DNA from: Candidatus Mediterraneibacter pullicola
GTDB lineage: Bacteria > Bacillota > Clostridia > Lachnospirales > Lachnospiraceae
DNA length: 64,000 bases
Reading direction: 5' to 3'
Assembly: GCA_019117065.1 (NCBI GenBank)
Contig: DXAK01000027.1
Coordinates: forward strand, 1-64,000
In this document: in pieces, positions 16,301 through 23,249 of the stretch
Layout of the letters: every line of letters begins with the position of its first letter
How positions within the stretch are numbered: position 1 is the first letter of the stretch
Position numbers and translations under genes: made by a program
Notes under the pieces: model-generated
What the model was told of the DNA's origin: nothing
The model's database searches: none
Seen by the model: the letters and a program-made list of their open reading frames with translations, nothing else

Positions 16301-16602
16301 AGCTGGCAACTCTGAAGGTGCTTGGTTTCTACAATAGTGAAGTCTGTGCGTATGTATACAGGGAAAATATCGTGCTTACTGTTCTGGGATCTCTGTTTGG
16401 CATGCTGCTGGGAAAGATCTTGCATCAGTTCGTCATCGTGACTGTGGAGATCGACAATGTGATGTTTGGGCGTAATATTGATGTGAGCAGCTTTGTATAC
16501 GGATTTTTGCTGACCGTGGCATTTTCATGTCTGGTAAACGGTGCAATGTACTTCAAGTTAAAGAAAATAGATATGGTGGAGTCCCTGAAGAGTGTCGAGT
16601 GA
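13390..16602 (+). CDS. FtsX-family ABC permease with long extracytoplasmic coiled coil
   Basis: 1070 residues. A first membrane segment (about 20-40) is followed by an extracytoplasmic domain that contains a very long Glu/Ala/Gln-rich coiled coil, roughly residues 240-515. A cluster of three membrane helices follows (about 540-660, FtsX domain 1), then a single helix near 710, a second extracytoplasmic domain, and three more helices (about 935-1060, FtsX domain 2). Permeases of this form with heptad-rich loops are widespread in Firmicutes but their substrates are mostly unknown; bacteriocin or lipid export and resistance are possibilities. It works with the ATPase encoded just upstream. Confidence 0.88.
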   Translation: MKKRALRKDFYMEIRRSLGRFLSIFFIVAIGCAFFSGIRASEPDMRYSGDAYFDAKNLMDIQVISTLGLTDKDIQAIEGVDGIEHAEGGYSVDALCTDGNSQIVVRIMSILPKMNQVQLEKGRLPEAEDECAVDVDYLTQSGMEIGDEITFSSGTEDEITDTLTRDTFTITGAVSSPNYISFQRGSTTIGNGSVAAFICVPEESFTLNVYTEIYALVEGAKELTAFTDAYDDAVGDTLDNVEAIKAEREEARYKEVQAEAAEEIEEAEADLEEGEQKLAEAEREFEEGKAEAEAELADARQQLADAQAEINRGKKQLESSKAEIESSQEEMKTLRQELLNGQAEIDKGQEELNTNIDVLNGQIDQLNAVKEQYNQLAASGKTDDYTLGMMEALYAKIQEGEAAVTQAQAQIDGAKAELAASQEQINSGWDQLEAGQQQLEVAADQIEDAQAELVAAQDEVDDGWEEYYKGQAEAQAEIEEGEQQIEDAKAELEDGRQKLSDAEQELADLEKPEWYVYDRSNLPDYTSYGDNADRMRAIGEVFPVIFFLVAALISLTTMTRMVEEQRTLIGTFKALGYERHSIAGKYLGYALFATVTGSAAGILFGEKVFPYIIINAYGIMFPYMHELSIPYNLQYGLGAAAAALACTLAATFMACFSELKEQAAELMRPPTPKQGQRVLLERVDFIWKRLNFSWKASIRNLVRYKKRFLMTVFGIGGCMALMLVGFGLKDSIFAIVDLQYGEIQLYDGNIILEDNITEEQRDSLTLDLEADRNVNGLAEGLLTQITVGNGGEWHDIYIEVPEDVEEFPEFVVLQDRITDEEYRLDEGGAILTEKIAKELEVEAGDSIVIRDEDKGDLTVKVSQVCENYMGHYLYMTPGYYEEVYGEAPSYNCMFYKTADRMTEEAEEIGKMALQHDGTLSISYTTDMERQVHDMLGALDIVIVVLIISAGMLAFVVLYNLNNINITERKRELATLKVLGFYNSEVCAYVYRENIVLTVLGSLFGMLLGKILHQFVIVTVEIDNVMFGRNIDVSSFVYGFLLTVAFSCLVNGAMYFKLKKIDMVESLKSVE

Positions 16603-16647
16603 TCCATGCTTTGTGTACCAAAAAAATATTTGAGAATAAAAAAGAAA

Positions 16648-16682
16648 CAGTCCCCGGTGAATTATTTCCGGGGACTGCTTCT
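16648..16682. terminator. Bidirectional terminator between convergent genes
   Basis: CAGTCCCCGG pairs perfectly with CCGGGGACTG over a 10-base loop, with a T-rich tail (CTTCTTT) on the plus strand and an A-rich lead that gives U residues on the minus strand. Confidence 0.75.
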
Positions 16683-16688
16683 TTATTG

Positions 16689-17606
16689 CTACAGAAGACG
16701 TTCCGCGATCATTACCACCACAGGGATAGTGACGACGGAAAGGACGGTGGACAGCGCAAATATTTCTGAAGAGTAAGTATAGTTCTGCTTATACCGTATT
16801 GCCATCATAGTTCCTGACGCAGCGGCAGGGCATGCGGTGGCAATGAGCACGGCGAGAGATACTGCCTGAGGAAGATGCATAAGTAGGAGAAGAGGCAGGC
16901 TGAGCAGAGGAATGAGCAGCAGTTTGACGGCACAGACAAAGTAAAGCCGTATATTGCGCAGCATTTTTGCAAGATCCGCCTGCGCCACAGAGAATCCGGC
17001 TACCATCATTGCCAGAGGTGTGTTCATATCAGCTACATACGACATGGAATCCAGAAGGATTGCGGGAATCTTGACTTGGGCGAAGAATAAGATTACCGCA
17101 AGGATCGTGGCAAGAAATACGGGTGAGAGCAACCCTTCCCGCAAGTTTTTAAGAGAACACTTTTTCTCCATGAGTATGACTCCATGAGTCCACGAAAATA
17201 GGTTGAATACGACCATATACGCGGTTAGGTAAAAAACTCCGGTGTCGCCAAGGGCGCTACTGATCAGCGGGATGCCAATGAAAGCGCAGTTTGAGTACAT
17301 GGCGTTGTACCGTTCGATACAGTAATCCGGACCGGTTTTCTGACGGATTAGCACGGTGACAGCAAAGACGCCGAGGATGTGGATGAGAACGGCGGCGGCA
17401 AACGCGAGAAAAAGCCCCCGTACCAGTTCTGGATCATAGCCGGTCTGATATACGGTCAGAATCACAAGAGGATTGACAACCATAAGGAGAAGGTTGGAGA
17501 TGGAGCGGTTTCCTTCTTGATTGACGAGTTTTATACGGTAACACACAAAGGCGAGCAGCATGATAAAGAACATCTTCACTAGCTGCTCGAATATCAATGC
17601 GAACAT
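16689..17606 (-). CDS. AEC-family transporter (auxin efflux carrier / malate permease type)
   Basis: 305 residues with about ten hydrophobic segments. The opening with an N-terminal IFEQLVKMFFIMLLAFVCYR segment and the later NLLLMVVNPLVIL, GIPLISSALG and ACPAAASGTMMAIRY match the AEC family, whose studied members carry malate, malonate or other organic acids. It follows pduL on the same strand by 71 bases. Co-transcription with a phosphotransacylase hints at organic acid transport, but this is inference. Confidence 0.85.
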   Translation of the reverse strand: MFALIFEQLVKMFFIMLLAFVCYRIKLVNQEGNRSISNLLLMVVNPLVILTVYQTGYDPELVRGLFLAFAAAVLIHILGVFAVTVLIRQKTGPDYCIERYNAMYSNCAFIGIPLISSALGDTGVFYLTAYMVVFNLFSWTHGVILMEKKCSLKNLREGLLSPVFLATILAVILFFAQVKIPAILLDSMSYVADMNTPLAMMVAGFSVAQADLAKMLRNIRLYFVCAVKLLLIPLLSLPLLLLMHLPQAVSLAVLIATACPAAASGTMMAIRYKQNYTYSSEIFALSTVLSVVTIPVVVMIAERLL

Positions 17607-17677
17607 AAGGGAAATATCCTTTCTTTTTTACTTGGATGACGCCGGCAAATACAAGCGCCTGCATCAGGCGGGAACAA

Positions 17678-18319
17678 TCAGCGGTTGATGCCCGACTGAA
17701 GTTCATCAGCCCAGTTCTGAAGGCTGTATGTATGTCCGTTAAAAAGTTTTAAGATCACGCCTGTGGGGTTTTCTTCATTTGCAAAGGCATTTGCCTCGTC
17801 AGTGTCCACATGCATGGCAAGAGAGAAAGATGGGCTGACGCGTACGACAACGTCAGAGAAGATGAGGGAACGCTCGTAACTTGTGGTAATGACGAATACA
17901 ATGTCATTATCTTTAACATGAGCGCGGATTGCATCTACGGGGGCCATATGGATATGCCGTTTGGCGACGATGACGCCTTTGGACAGCTCGACCTTGCCTT
18001 TGGGACCGACGAGGGTACATCCGGGCGTGTCTTCCAAATCTCCGGACTGGCGGATTACACTTTTGATGCCGAGGCGGCGCGCGTCTGTCACGGAGATCTC
18101 AACTTGTGTCTCCTTCCGGCAGGGGCCTAGGATGATGACGTTTTCAAACTTGCCTTTCGGGCCTGCTATAGTGAGCCGCTCTTTGCATGCATACTGTCCG
18201 GGCTGGCTTAATTCTTTTGAAAATGTTGGTTTCGACCCAGCTCCGAATAAAGTTTCAAAATCTCTTTGCGTGATATGGATATGACGCGCAGAGGTCTCGA
18301 TCGGTATTTTCAAACTCAT
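17678..18319 (-). CDS. pduL: Phosphate propanoyl/acetyltransferase, PduL type
   Basis: 213 residues. Two copies of the PduL domain are visible, each with the zinc-binding His pair: SARHIHITQRDFETLFG near residue 11 and AKRHIHMAPVDAIRAH near residue 118. PduL interconverts acyl-CoA and acyl phosphate. No other propanediol-utilisation or microcompartment gene is nearby and no encapsulation peptide stands out at the N-terminus, so a general role in acetate or propionate energy metabolism, in place of Pta, is likely. The start has GAGGAAGTGAGAG upstream. Confidence 0.9.
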   Translation of the reverse strand: MSLKIPIETSARHIHITQRDFETLFGAGSKPTFSKELSQPGQYACKERLTIAGPKGKFENVIILGPCRKETQVEISVTDARRLGIKSVIRQSGDLEDTPGCTLVGPKGKVELSKGVIVAKRHIHMAPVDAIRAHVKDNDIVFVITTSYERSLIFSDVVVRVSPSFSLAMHVDTDEANAFANEENPTGVILKLFNGHTYSLQNWADELQSGINR

Positions 18320-18421
18320 ATTCTCTCACTTCCTCACGTTCATGATTTTATCAGAATAAAATATGTATTTCAATAGATGATAAGAAAGTGTATGGCAGTT
18401 CTTCCATACAGCGTCTGCGTC

Positions 18422-18510
18422 GGAATGTTAAGAATGTGAAAAGAATATGAAAAGAAAGTGTAAGAAAAAAGTAAAATCTAATTGACACGTTTAAGTGCAG
18501 CATGTTAATT
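18422..18510 (+). promoter_or_regulatory. Pho-box-like tandem 11-bp repeats and promoter of the phosphate transporter
   Basis: Three to four direct repeats with an 11-base period occupy 18428-18471 (TTAAGAATGTG, AAAAGAATATG, AAAAGAAAGTG, then a weaker copy). On the minus strand these read as TTCATA, TTCACA and TAACA units 11 bases apart, the form of Firmicute PhoP boxes. A promoter follows: TTGACA 18482-18487 and TTAATT 18505-18510, 17-base spacer. Repeats just upstream of a -35 are where PhoP activates. The gene controlled is a Na/phosphate transporter. Confidence 0.6.
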
Positions 18511-18605
18511 TAAAAATGATGCGTCAAAGCGCAGATCATCTTTGGAGATCATAATAAAAATAGCATACTGACAAAAAAACTGAATTATGCAAAGGAGAAA
18601 AAGGA

Positions 18606-20237
18606 ATGGGAATAACAGACGTACTTTCCCTGTTTGGAGGCCTTGCGCTATTCCTGTACGGAATGCAGATGATGAGCGGCGGGCTTGAAGCGGCGGCGGG
18701 AAATAAAATGAAAGCCATTCTAGAGAAACTGACGTCCAACCGTGTGAAAGGAGTGCTGGTAGGAGCTGGCATTACCGCGGTTATCCAGTCTTCTTCAGCG
18801 ACAACGGTCATGCTTGTCGGTTTCGTAAATTCAGGGCTTATGACCTTGAAACAGGCAGTGTGGGTCATCATGGGTGCGAACATCGGTACGACTATTACCG
18901 GGCAGCTCATTGCCCTTGATATGGGTGCTATCGCTCCAATTTTTGCCATTGGCGGCGTAGGGGTGATGATGTTTGTTAAGAACGAAAAGGTACACCACAT
19001 CAGCAGTATCTTCGCAGGGCTCGGTATCCTGTTTATGGGTATGGATATGATGGGAGCGGCGATGGTTCCTCTCCAAGAGTCCGAGAAGTTTATCGCAATG
19101 ATGACGAAGTTCAGCAATCCTCTGCTGGGAATCTTGGTCGGGGCGCTCTTTACGGCTCTGATCCAGTCTTCCTCTGCGTCCGTTGGTATCCTTCAGGCGC
19201 TTGCTTCCACGGGGATGATCCCGCTTTCCAGCGCGGTATATGTGCTTTTTGGCCAGAATATCGGGACATGTATCACGGCAGTCCTTGCTTCTATCGGCAC
19301 AAAAGTGAACGCGAAAAGGACAACCATCATTCACCTGATGTTTAATGTGATTGGTACGGCAATATTCACAGTTGTCTGTATGGTTACACCGTATGTGCAC
19401 TGGATAGAATCCCTTACTCCGGGCGACCCGGTGGCGCAGATTGCCAACGCACATACTGTTTTCAATATCATTACTACACTTATCCTTCTTCCGTTTGGAT
19501 CTGCGCTTGCGAATGCGGCGGAACATATTCTTCCAGACAGCAAGAAGACGGACGACGAAGAACTGCGTCTAAAGTATATTCGTCCTTTTGAGACGTCCTA
19601 TGTGATCGGACACAGCGCTATGGCGGTATCACAGGTGCGCGACGAGGTGGGGCGTATGCTCCGCATGGTGTCAAAAAATATTGAAGACGCTTTCTCTATC
19701 CTGATTCACTACGACGATAAACTCAAGAAAAAGATTGTCGAGAGGGAAGAGTATATCGATTATCTGAATAAAGGAATCTCTGAGTATATTGTATCCCTGA
19801 TGTCCAGCGAGAAGTCTATGTCGGATTCCTTGCAGATCAACGGTTACTATGTGATCATCAGCAATCTGGAGCGTATCGGTGACCACGCAGTTAATCTGCT
19901 GGAATATGCGGACGATATGAAGAAATGGGATCAGGAATTTTCAGAAAATGTTCTTGAGGAACTCGAGGAGATGAAGCAGCAGTGCATATCCGCTCTTGAC
20001 AATGTCAAAGATGTCACGCCGGAAAATGTGGAGGATGTCCTTGGCAAAGCGGTCGTTATGGAGCAGAAAAACGACGATATGCGTGACAAGTACTTCAAAA
20101 AGCAGCTTCAGCGTTTAAAGAAGGGCAAATGCAAGCCGCAGAGCGGTATTGTATTTTCCGAGATCCTGACAGATTTCGAGAGAATGGGAGATCATACTCT
20201 CAATATAGCGGAACAGTATCAGAAGATGGCTCAGTAG
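18606..20237 (+). CDS. Na+/phosphate cotransporter with PhoU-like domain
   Basis: 543 residues. Residues 1-310 hold two inverted Na/Pi-cotransporter repeats, each with a QSSSA motif: AVIQSSSATTVMLVGF and ALIQSSSASVGIL. Residues about 345-540 are helical and PhoU-like (two IERIGDHAVNLLEYAD / FERMGDHTLNIAEQY motifs), probably sensing or regulating phosphate flow. It is a membrane importer of phosphate driven by sodium. The Pho-box-like repeats at 18422 suggest induction in phosphate starvation. Start ATG has AAAGGAGAAAAAGG upstream. Confidence 0.92.
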   Translation: MGITDVLSLFGGLALFLYGMQMMSGGLEAAAGNKMKAILEKLTSNRVKGVLVGAGITAVIQSSSATTVMLVGFVNSGLMTLKQAVWVIMGANIGTTITGQLIALDMGAIAPIFAIGGVGVMMFVKNEKVHHISSIFAGLGILFMGMDMMGAAMVPLQESEKFIAMMTKFSNPLLGILVGALFTALIQSSSASVGILQALASTGMIPLSSAVYVLFGQNIGTCITAVLASIGTKVNAKRTTIIHLMFNVIGTAIFTVVCMVTPYVHWIESLTPGDPVAQIANAHTVFNIITTLILLPFGSALANAAEHILPDSKKTDDEELRLKYIRPFETSYVIGHSAMAVSQVRDEVGRMLRMVSKNIEDAFSILIHYDDKLKKKIVEREEYIDYLNKGISEYIVSLMSSEKSMSDSLQINGYYVIISNLERIGDHAVNLLEYADDMKKWDQEFSENVLEELEEMKQQCISALDNVKDVTPENVEDVLGKAVVMEQKNDDMRDKYFKKQLQRLKKGKCKPQSGIVFSEILTDFERMGDHTLNIAEQYQKMAQ

Positions 20238-20250
20238 TAATGAATAAATT

Positions 20251-20320
20251 CCTCTGTTTTACAGATACTACATTTACTGACAGAAATGAGTAGGATTTGT
20301 AGATATTTGTAAAACGGAGG
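20251..20320 (+). promoter_or_regulatory. Leader hairpin that hides the spoVT ribosome binding site
   Basis: CCTCTGTTTTACA near 20251 pairs with TGTAAAACGGAGG ending at 20320, and the helix continues inward through ATACTACA and TGTAGATAT, giving about 20 pairs around a loop of some 25 bases. The 3' strand contains the GGAGG used by spoVT (start at 20330), so the folded form should block translation. Confidence 0.55.
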
Positions 20321-20329
20321 ATTTTTTAT

Positions 20330-20872
20330 ATGAAAGCAACGGGGATAGTCAGAAGGATTGACGATTTGGGGCGTGTCGTCATCCCGAAAGAAATCAGGAG
20401 GACGCTCCGTATTAGAGAAGGAGATCCACTGGAGATATTTACCGATAGGGAGGGAGAGATCATCCTTAAAAAATATTCCCCTATCGGGGAGCTAGGAACT
20501 TTGGCAAAACTATATGCGGAGAGCCTTTCCCAGACATTGGGATGCACAGTGTGCGTCACGGACACAGATCAGATCGTGGCGGTATCAGGCAGCGGGAAAA
20601 AGGAACTTCAGGATCAATTTATCGGCAAAGAGTTCGAGGAGACGCTCAAGGAGAGGGATCAGGTGCTTGCTTCCATGGGGGATCCTTCTTATGTAAAAGT
20701 GACGCCGGATATGAAGGAATATCAGAGCGAAGCCGTCTGCCCGATCATCTGCGAGGGGGATGTGATTGGCTCCGTGGTGCTGTTAGGCAAAGATGAGAAG
20801 AAGCGCTTTGGGGAAGTGGAGCAGAGAGTGGCTTACAGCGCAGCGGATTTCCTCGGGCGGCAGATGGGGTAA
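20330..20872 (+). CDS. spoVT: Stage V sporulation protein T, AbrB-type regulator
   Basis: 180 residues. The N-terminal swapped-hairpin AbrB domain reads MKATGIVRRIDDLGRVVIPKEIRRTLRIREGDPLEIF (residues 1-50); the C-terminal GAF-like domain follows, about 60-180. Length and both domains match SpoVT, which tunes sigma-G dependent genes in the forespore. Its presence supports a spore-forming host. A strong GGAGG lies 9 bases before the ATG but is base-paired in the leader hairpin at 20251-20320. Confidence 0.93.
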   Translation: MKATGIVRRIDDLGRVVIPKEIRRTLRIREGDPLEIFTDREGEIILKKYSPIGELGTLAKLYAESLSQTLGCTVCVTDTDQIVAVSGSGKKELQDQFIGKEFEETLKERDQVLASMGDPSYVKVTPDMKEYQSEAVCPIICEGDVIGSVVLLGKDEKKRFGEVEQRVAYSAADFLGRQMG

Positions 20873-21028
20873 CAGATTTTAGTAAAAGTAAAGAATACGG
20901 CGGTAAAACACAATACCTTGTCATAATTTCTGCCGGACGGACATATGATTTTCACATAAGGACAAAGAGTGTAGGTGCTGGGATACTATCCCGGCGCGAA
21001 GACAATATGTTTGGACCAGGAGGGGAAA

Positions 21029-21415
21029 ATGGAGAAAAAAGCAGCAGGAAGACAAGGGATTGAACAGGTAGCAGTGCATATGGTAAAGGCGATTTTGTGC
21101 GCATATATTGTGACGGGAATTATGCTTCTTGTATTGACGCTCCTCCTATATAAAATGGGGTTGAGCGAGCAAAATGTGAATGCAGGGATCATACTGACCT
21201 ATGTGATATCCACATTTTCAGGCGGGTTCGTGGCCGGAAAGCTCATGAAGAGGAGAAAATTCCTGTGGGGGCTGCTTTTGGGCGTGCTGTATTTTGTGCT
21301 CCTGCTGGTGATTTCTATAGGGGTGTATCATTCTCTGGACGGTGAGATGGTGAATCTTCTGTCTACGTTCGCTCTGTGCGCCGGCGGAGGGATGCTTGGC
21401 GGTATGGTGAGTTAG
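21029..21415 (+). CDS. TIGR04086-type small membrane protein
   Basis: 128 residues with four hydrophobic segments (about 18-40, 50-68, 76-97, 108-125) joined by short loops and Gly-rich helix packing (FSGGFVAGKLM, CAGGGMLGGMVS). This is the small clostridial membrane protein described as TIGR04086 (YrzE-like), which I recall as a frequent neighbour of the SCIFF gene. AGGAGGGG precedes the ATG at 21029; the frame extends upstream to 20975 without a ribosome site. Function unknown; a link to SCIFF export is speculation. Confidence 0.75.
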   Translation: MEKKAAGRQGIEQVAVHMVKAILCAYIVTGIMLLVLTLLLYKMGLSEQNVNAGIILTYVISTFSGGFVAGKLMKRRKFLWGLLLGVLYFVLLLVISIGVYHSLDGEMVNLLSTFALCAGGGMLGGMVS

Positions 21416-21495
21416 AAAAAGGGGGTTTTCAAACTATCTCCTCCTGTGCTATAATATCTCGAGCAATATGTTGAAGAATATTAGGAGGACAGGAT

Positions 21496-21639
21496 ATGAA
21501 GCACATTAAGACATTAAATACACAGACATTAAACAATACAGTTAAAAAAGGCGGGTGCGGCGAGTGCCAGACATCATGCCAGTCAGCATGTAAGACATCA
21601 TGCACAGTAGGAAACCAGACCTGCGAGAACAGAAAATAG
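21496..21639 (+). CDS. scfA: SCIFF ranthipeptide precursor (six Cys in forty-five)
   Basis: 47 residues starting MKHIKTLNTQTLNNTVKKGG, then six cysteines at positions 21, 24, 28, 32, 36 and 43. This is the SCIFF peptide, one of the most conserved RiPP precursors of Clostridia. The N-terminal half is the leader recognised by the maturase; the Cys-rich half is the modified core, where thioether links to Thr or other residues are made. AGGAGGAC at 21483-21490 is the ribosome site. The maturase gene follows at 21777. The biological role of the mature peptide is not established. Confidence 0.95.
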   Translation: MKHIKTLNTQTLNNTVKKGGCGECQTSCQSACKTSCTVGNQTCENRK

Positions 21640-21670
21640 TTTTATCGCGGCGACAAAAGAACAGGGAAAA

Positions 21671-21698
21671 AGGCAGCGGTCCATAAAGCCGCTGCCTT
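21671..21698 (+). terminator. Hairpin between scfA and scfB
   Basis: AAGGCAGCGG pairs perfectly with CCGCTGCCTT over a loop of about 8 bases. It has no long U tract, so it may be a partial terminator that keeps the peptide message more abundant than that of its maturase. Confidence 0.6.
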
Positions 21699-21710
21699 AT
21701 GCGTGTTACA

Positions 21711-21756
21711 GTTCAGCCATACATTGAGGGCGTTTTGCGAATGGCGCGAGCTGAAC
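21711..21756. repeat. Dispersed intergenic repeat, copy A
   Basis: GTTCAGC at 21711-21717 and its complement GCTGAAC at 21750-21756 bound a 46-bp unit whose right part reads TTTTGCGAATGGCGCG. The same right part occurs at 35619-35643 and, reversed, at 48019-48041. It separates scfA from scfB. Confidence 0.65.
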
Positions 21757-21776
21757 TTAGAAAGAGAGGTATTTTT

Positions 21777-23171
21777 GTGATACATCTGTATCAGAACAAT
21801 GGATATAATATCGTCCTTGACGTAAACAGCGGAGCTGTCCATGTGGTGGACAAGGCTGCCTACGATGTCATTGGTGCGCTGGAAAGCCAGAATGAATTCC
21901 ACACATCTGAGACGCTCAAAAGTCCGGAGACGGCTTCTTATTTGGAAGAGCGACTGGGAAATACATATGAGAAGGATGATATAAAGGATATTTTGGGGGC
22001 GGTCACAGAACTGACAGAGCAGGGAAGGCTGTTTACAAGGGATGTCTATGAAGATTATATTGATGAGGTAAAACAGAGAAAGACGGTGGTAAAGGCGCTG
22101 TGCCTTCATATAGCCCACGATTGCAACCTCGCCTGCAAGTACTGTTTTGCCGAGGAGGGAGAGTACCACGGGCGGCGGGCGCTTATGTCCTATGAGGTGG
22201 GAAAGAAAGCGCTGGATTTCCTCATCGCCAATTCCGGCAGACGCCGCAATCTGGAAGTGGATTTCTTTGGCGGGGAACCTCTGATGAATTGGCAAGTCGT
22301 AAAAGACCTAGTGGCATACGGAAGAGAGCAGGAAAAGCTGCATGACAAGCATTTCCGCTTTACCCTTACGACGAACGGCGTGCTCTTAAACGACGAGGTG
22401 CAGGAGTTCGTCAACAGAGAAATGGACAACATAGTCTTAAGCCTGGATGGACGTAAAGAGGTCAATGACAAGATGCGCCCGTTTCGGAACGGAAAAGGGA
22501 GCTATGACCTGATCGTTCCGAAGTTCCAGAAGCTTGCTAAGAGCAGAAATCAGGAGAAATATTATATCCGGGGAACATTTACCCGGAATAACATGGACTT
22601 TTCTGAGGATGTGCTGCATTTTGCAGACCTTGGATTTGAGCAGATATCAATTGAGCCTGTCGTGGGGGAAGATACAGATTCCTATGCGATACGCAAGGAA
22701 GATCTGCCACAGATCTTTGCGGAGTATGATAAGCTGGCGAAGACCATGGTGGATAGAGAAAAGAGTGGTAAAGGTTTTAATTTTTTCCACTTTATGATCG
22801 ATCTAGAAGGCGGACCGTGCGTGTCCAAACGCCTATCAGGATGCGGGTCGGGGACAGAGTATCTTGCAGTGACTCCGTGGGGCGATCTGTATCCATGTCA
22901 TCAGTTTGTGGGACAGGAAGAGTTTCTGATGGGAAATGTAGACGAGGGGATCGTAAGACCGGAGATCGCGGATGGGTTCCGCGGCTGCAGTGTATATTCC
23001 AAGGAAAGCTGTAAGAAATGTTTTGCCAGATTCTACTGCAGCGGGGGCTGTATGGCAAATTCTTATAAATTCCATCACACTATCAACGATACTTATGAGG
23101 TGAGCTGTGAGATGGAGAGGAAACGCGTGGAGTGTGCGATCATGATTAAGGCGGCTCTGGCAGACGAATAA
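21777..23171 (+). CDS. scfB: SCIFF radical SAM/SPASM maturase
   Basis: 464 residues from a GTG start. The radical SAM cluster motif is CNLACKYC (Cys116, 120, 123), preceded by the VDKAAYDVIGALES-type RiPP recognition region at the N-terminus. The C-terminal SPASM part has about eight cysteines (C-G-S-G, YPCHQF, CSVYSKESCKKCFARFYCSGGC) binding auxiliary 4Fe-4S clusters. It forms thioether bonds in the ScfA core. The frame is open upstream to 21699, but that part is the repeat at 21711; I choose GTG 21777 because MIHLYQNNGYNIVLDVNSG matches the usual start of the family and AGAGAGG lies upstream. Confidence 0.93.
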   Translation: MIHLYQNNGYNIVLDVNSGAVHVVDKAAYDVIGALESQNEFHTSETLKSPETASYLEERLGNTYEKDDIKDILGAVTELTEQGRLFTRDVYEDYIDEVKQRKTVVKALCLHIAHDCNLACKYCFAEEGEYHGRRALMSYEVGKKALDFLIANSGRRRNLEVDFFGGEPLMNWQVVKDLVAYGREQEKLHDKHFRFTLTTNGVLLNDEVQEFVNREMDNIVLSLDGRKEVNDKMRPFRNGKGSYDLIVPKFQKLAKSRNQEKYYIRGTFTRNNMDFSEDVLHFADLGFEQISIEPVVGEDTDSYAIRKEDLPQIFAEYDKLAKTMVDREKSGKGFNFFHFMIDLEGGPCVSKRLSGCGSGTEYLAVTPWGDLYPCHQFVGQEEFLMGNVDEGIVRPEIADGFRGCSVYSKESCKKCFARFYCSGGCMANSYKFHHTINDTYEVSCEMERKRVECAIMIKAALADE

Positions 23172-23249
23172 AATCCAGAATGCAGACGGAGAAACAGTAG
23201 ATGGCAGAACTGGATAAACGACATAAAAACAAGAAAGGAAATCAATGTC

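Noticed and set aside
15580-16425. A 281-codon minus-strand open frame inside the FtsX permease gene
   Set aside because: Shadow of a strongly coding plus-strand region; Cys/His-rich nonsense composition and no start signal.
21699-21776. N-terminal extension of the SCIFF maturase
   Set aside because: It is encoded by the dispersed repeat and lacks a ribosome site; the GTG at 21777 matches the family start.
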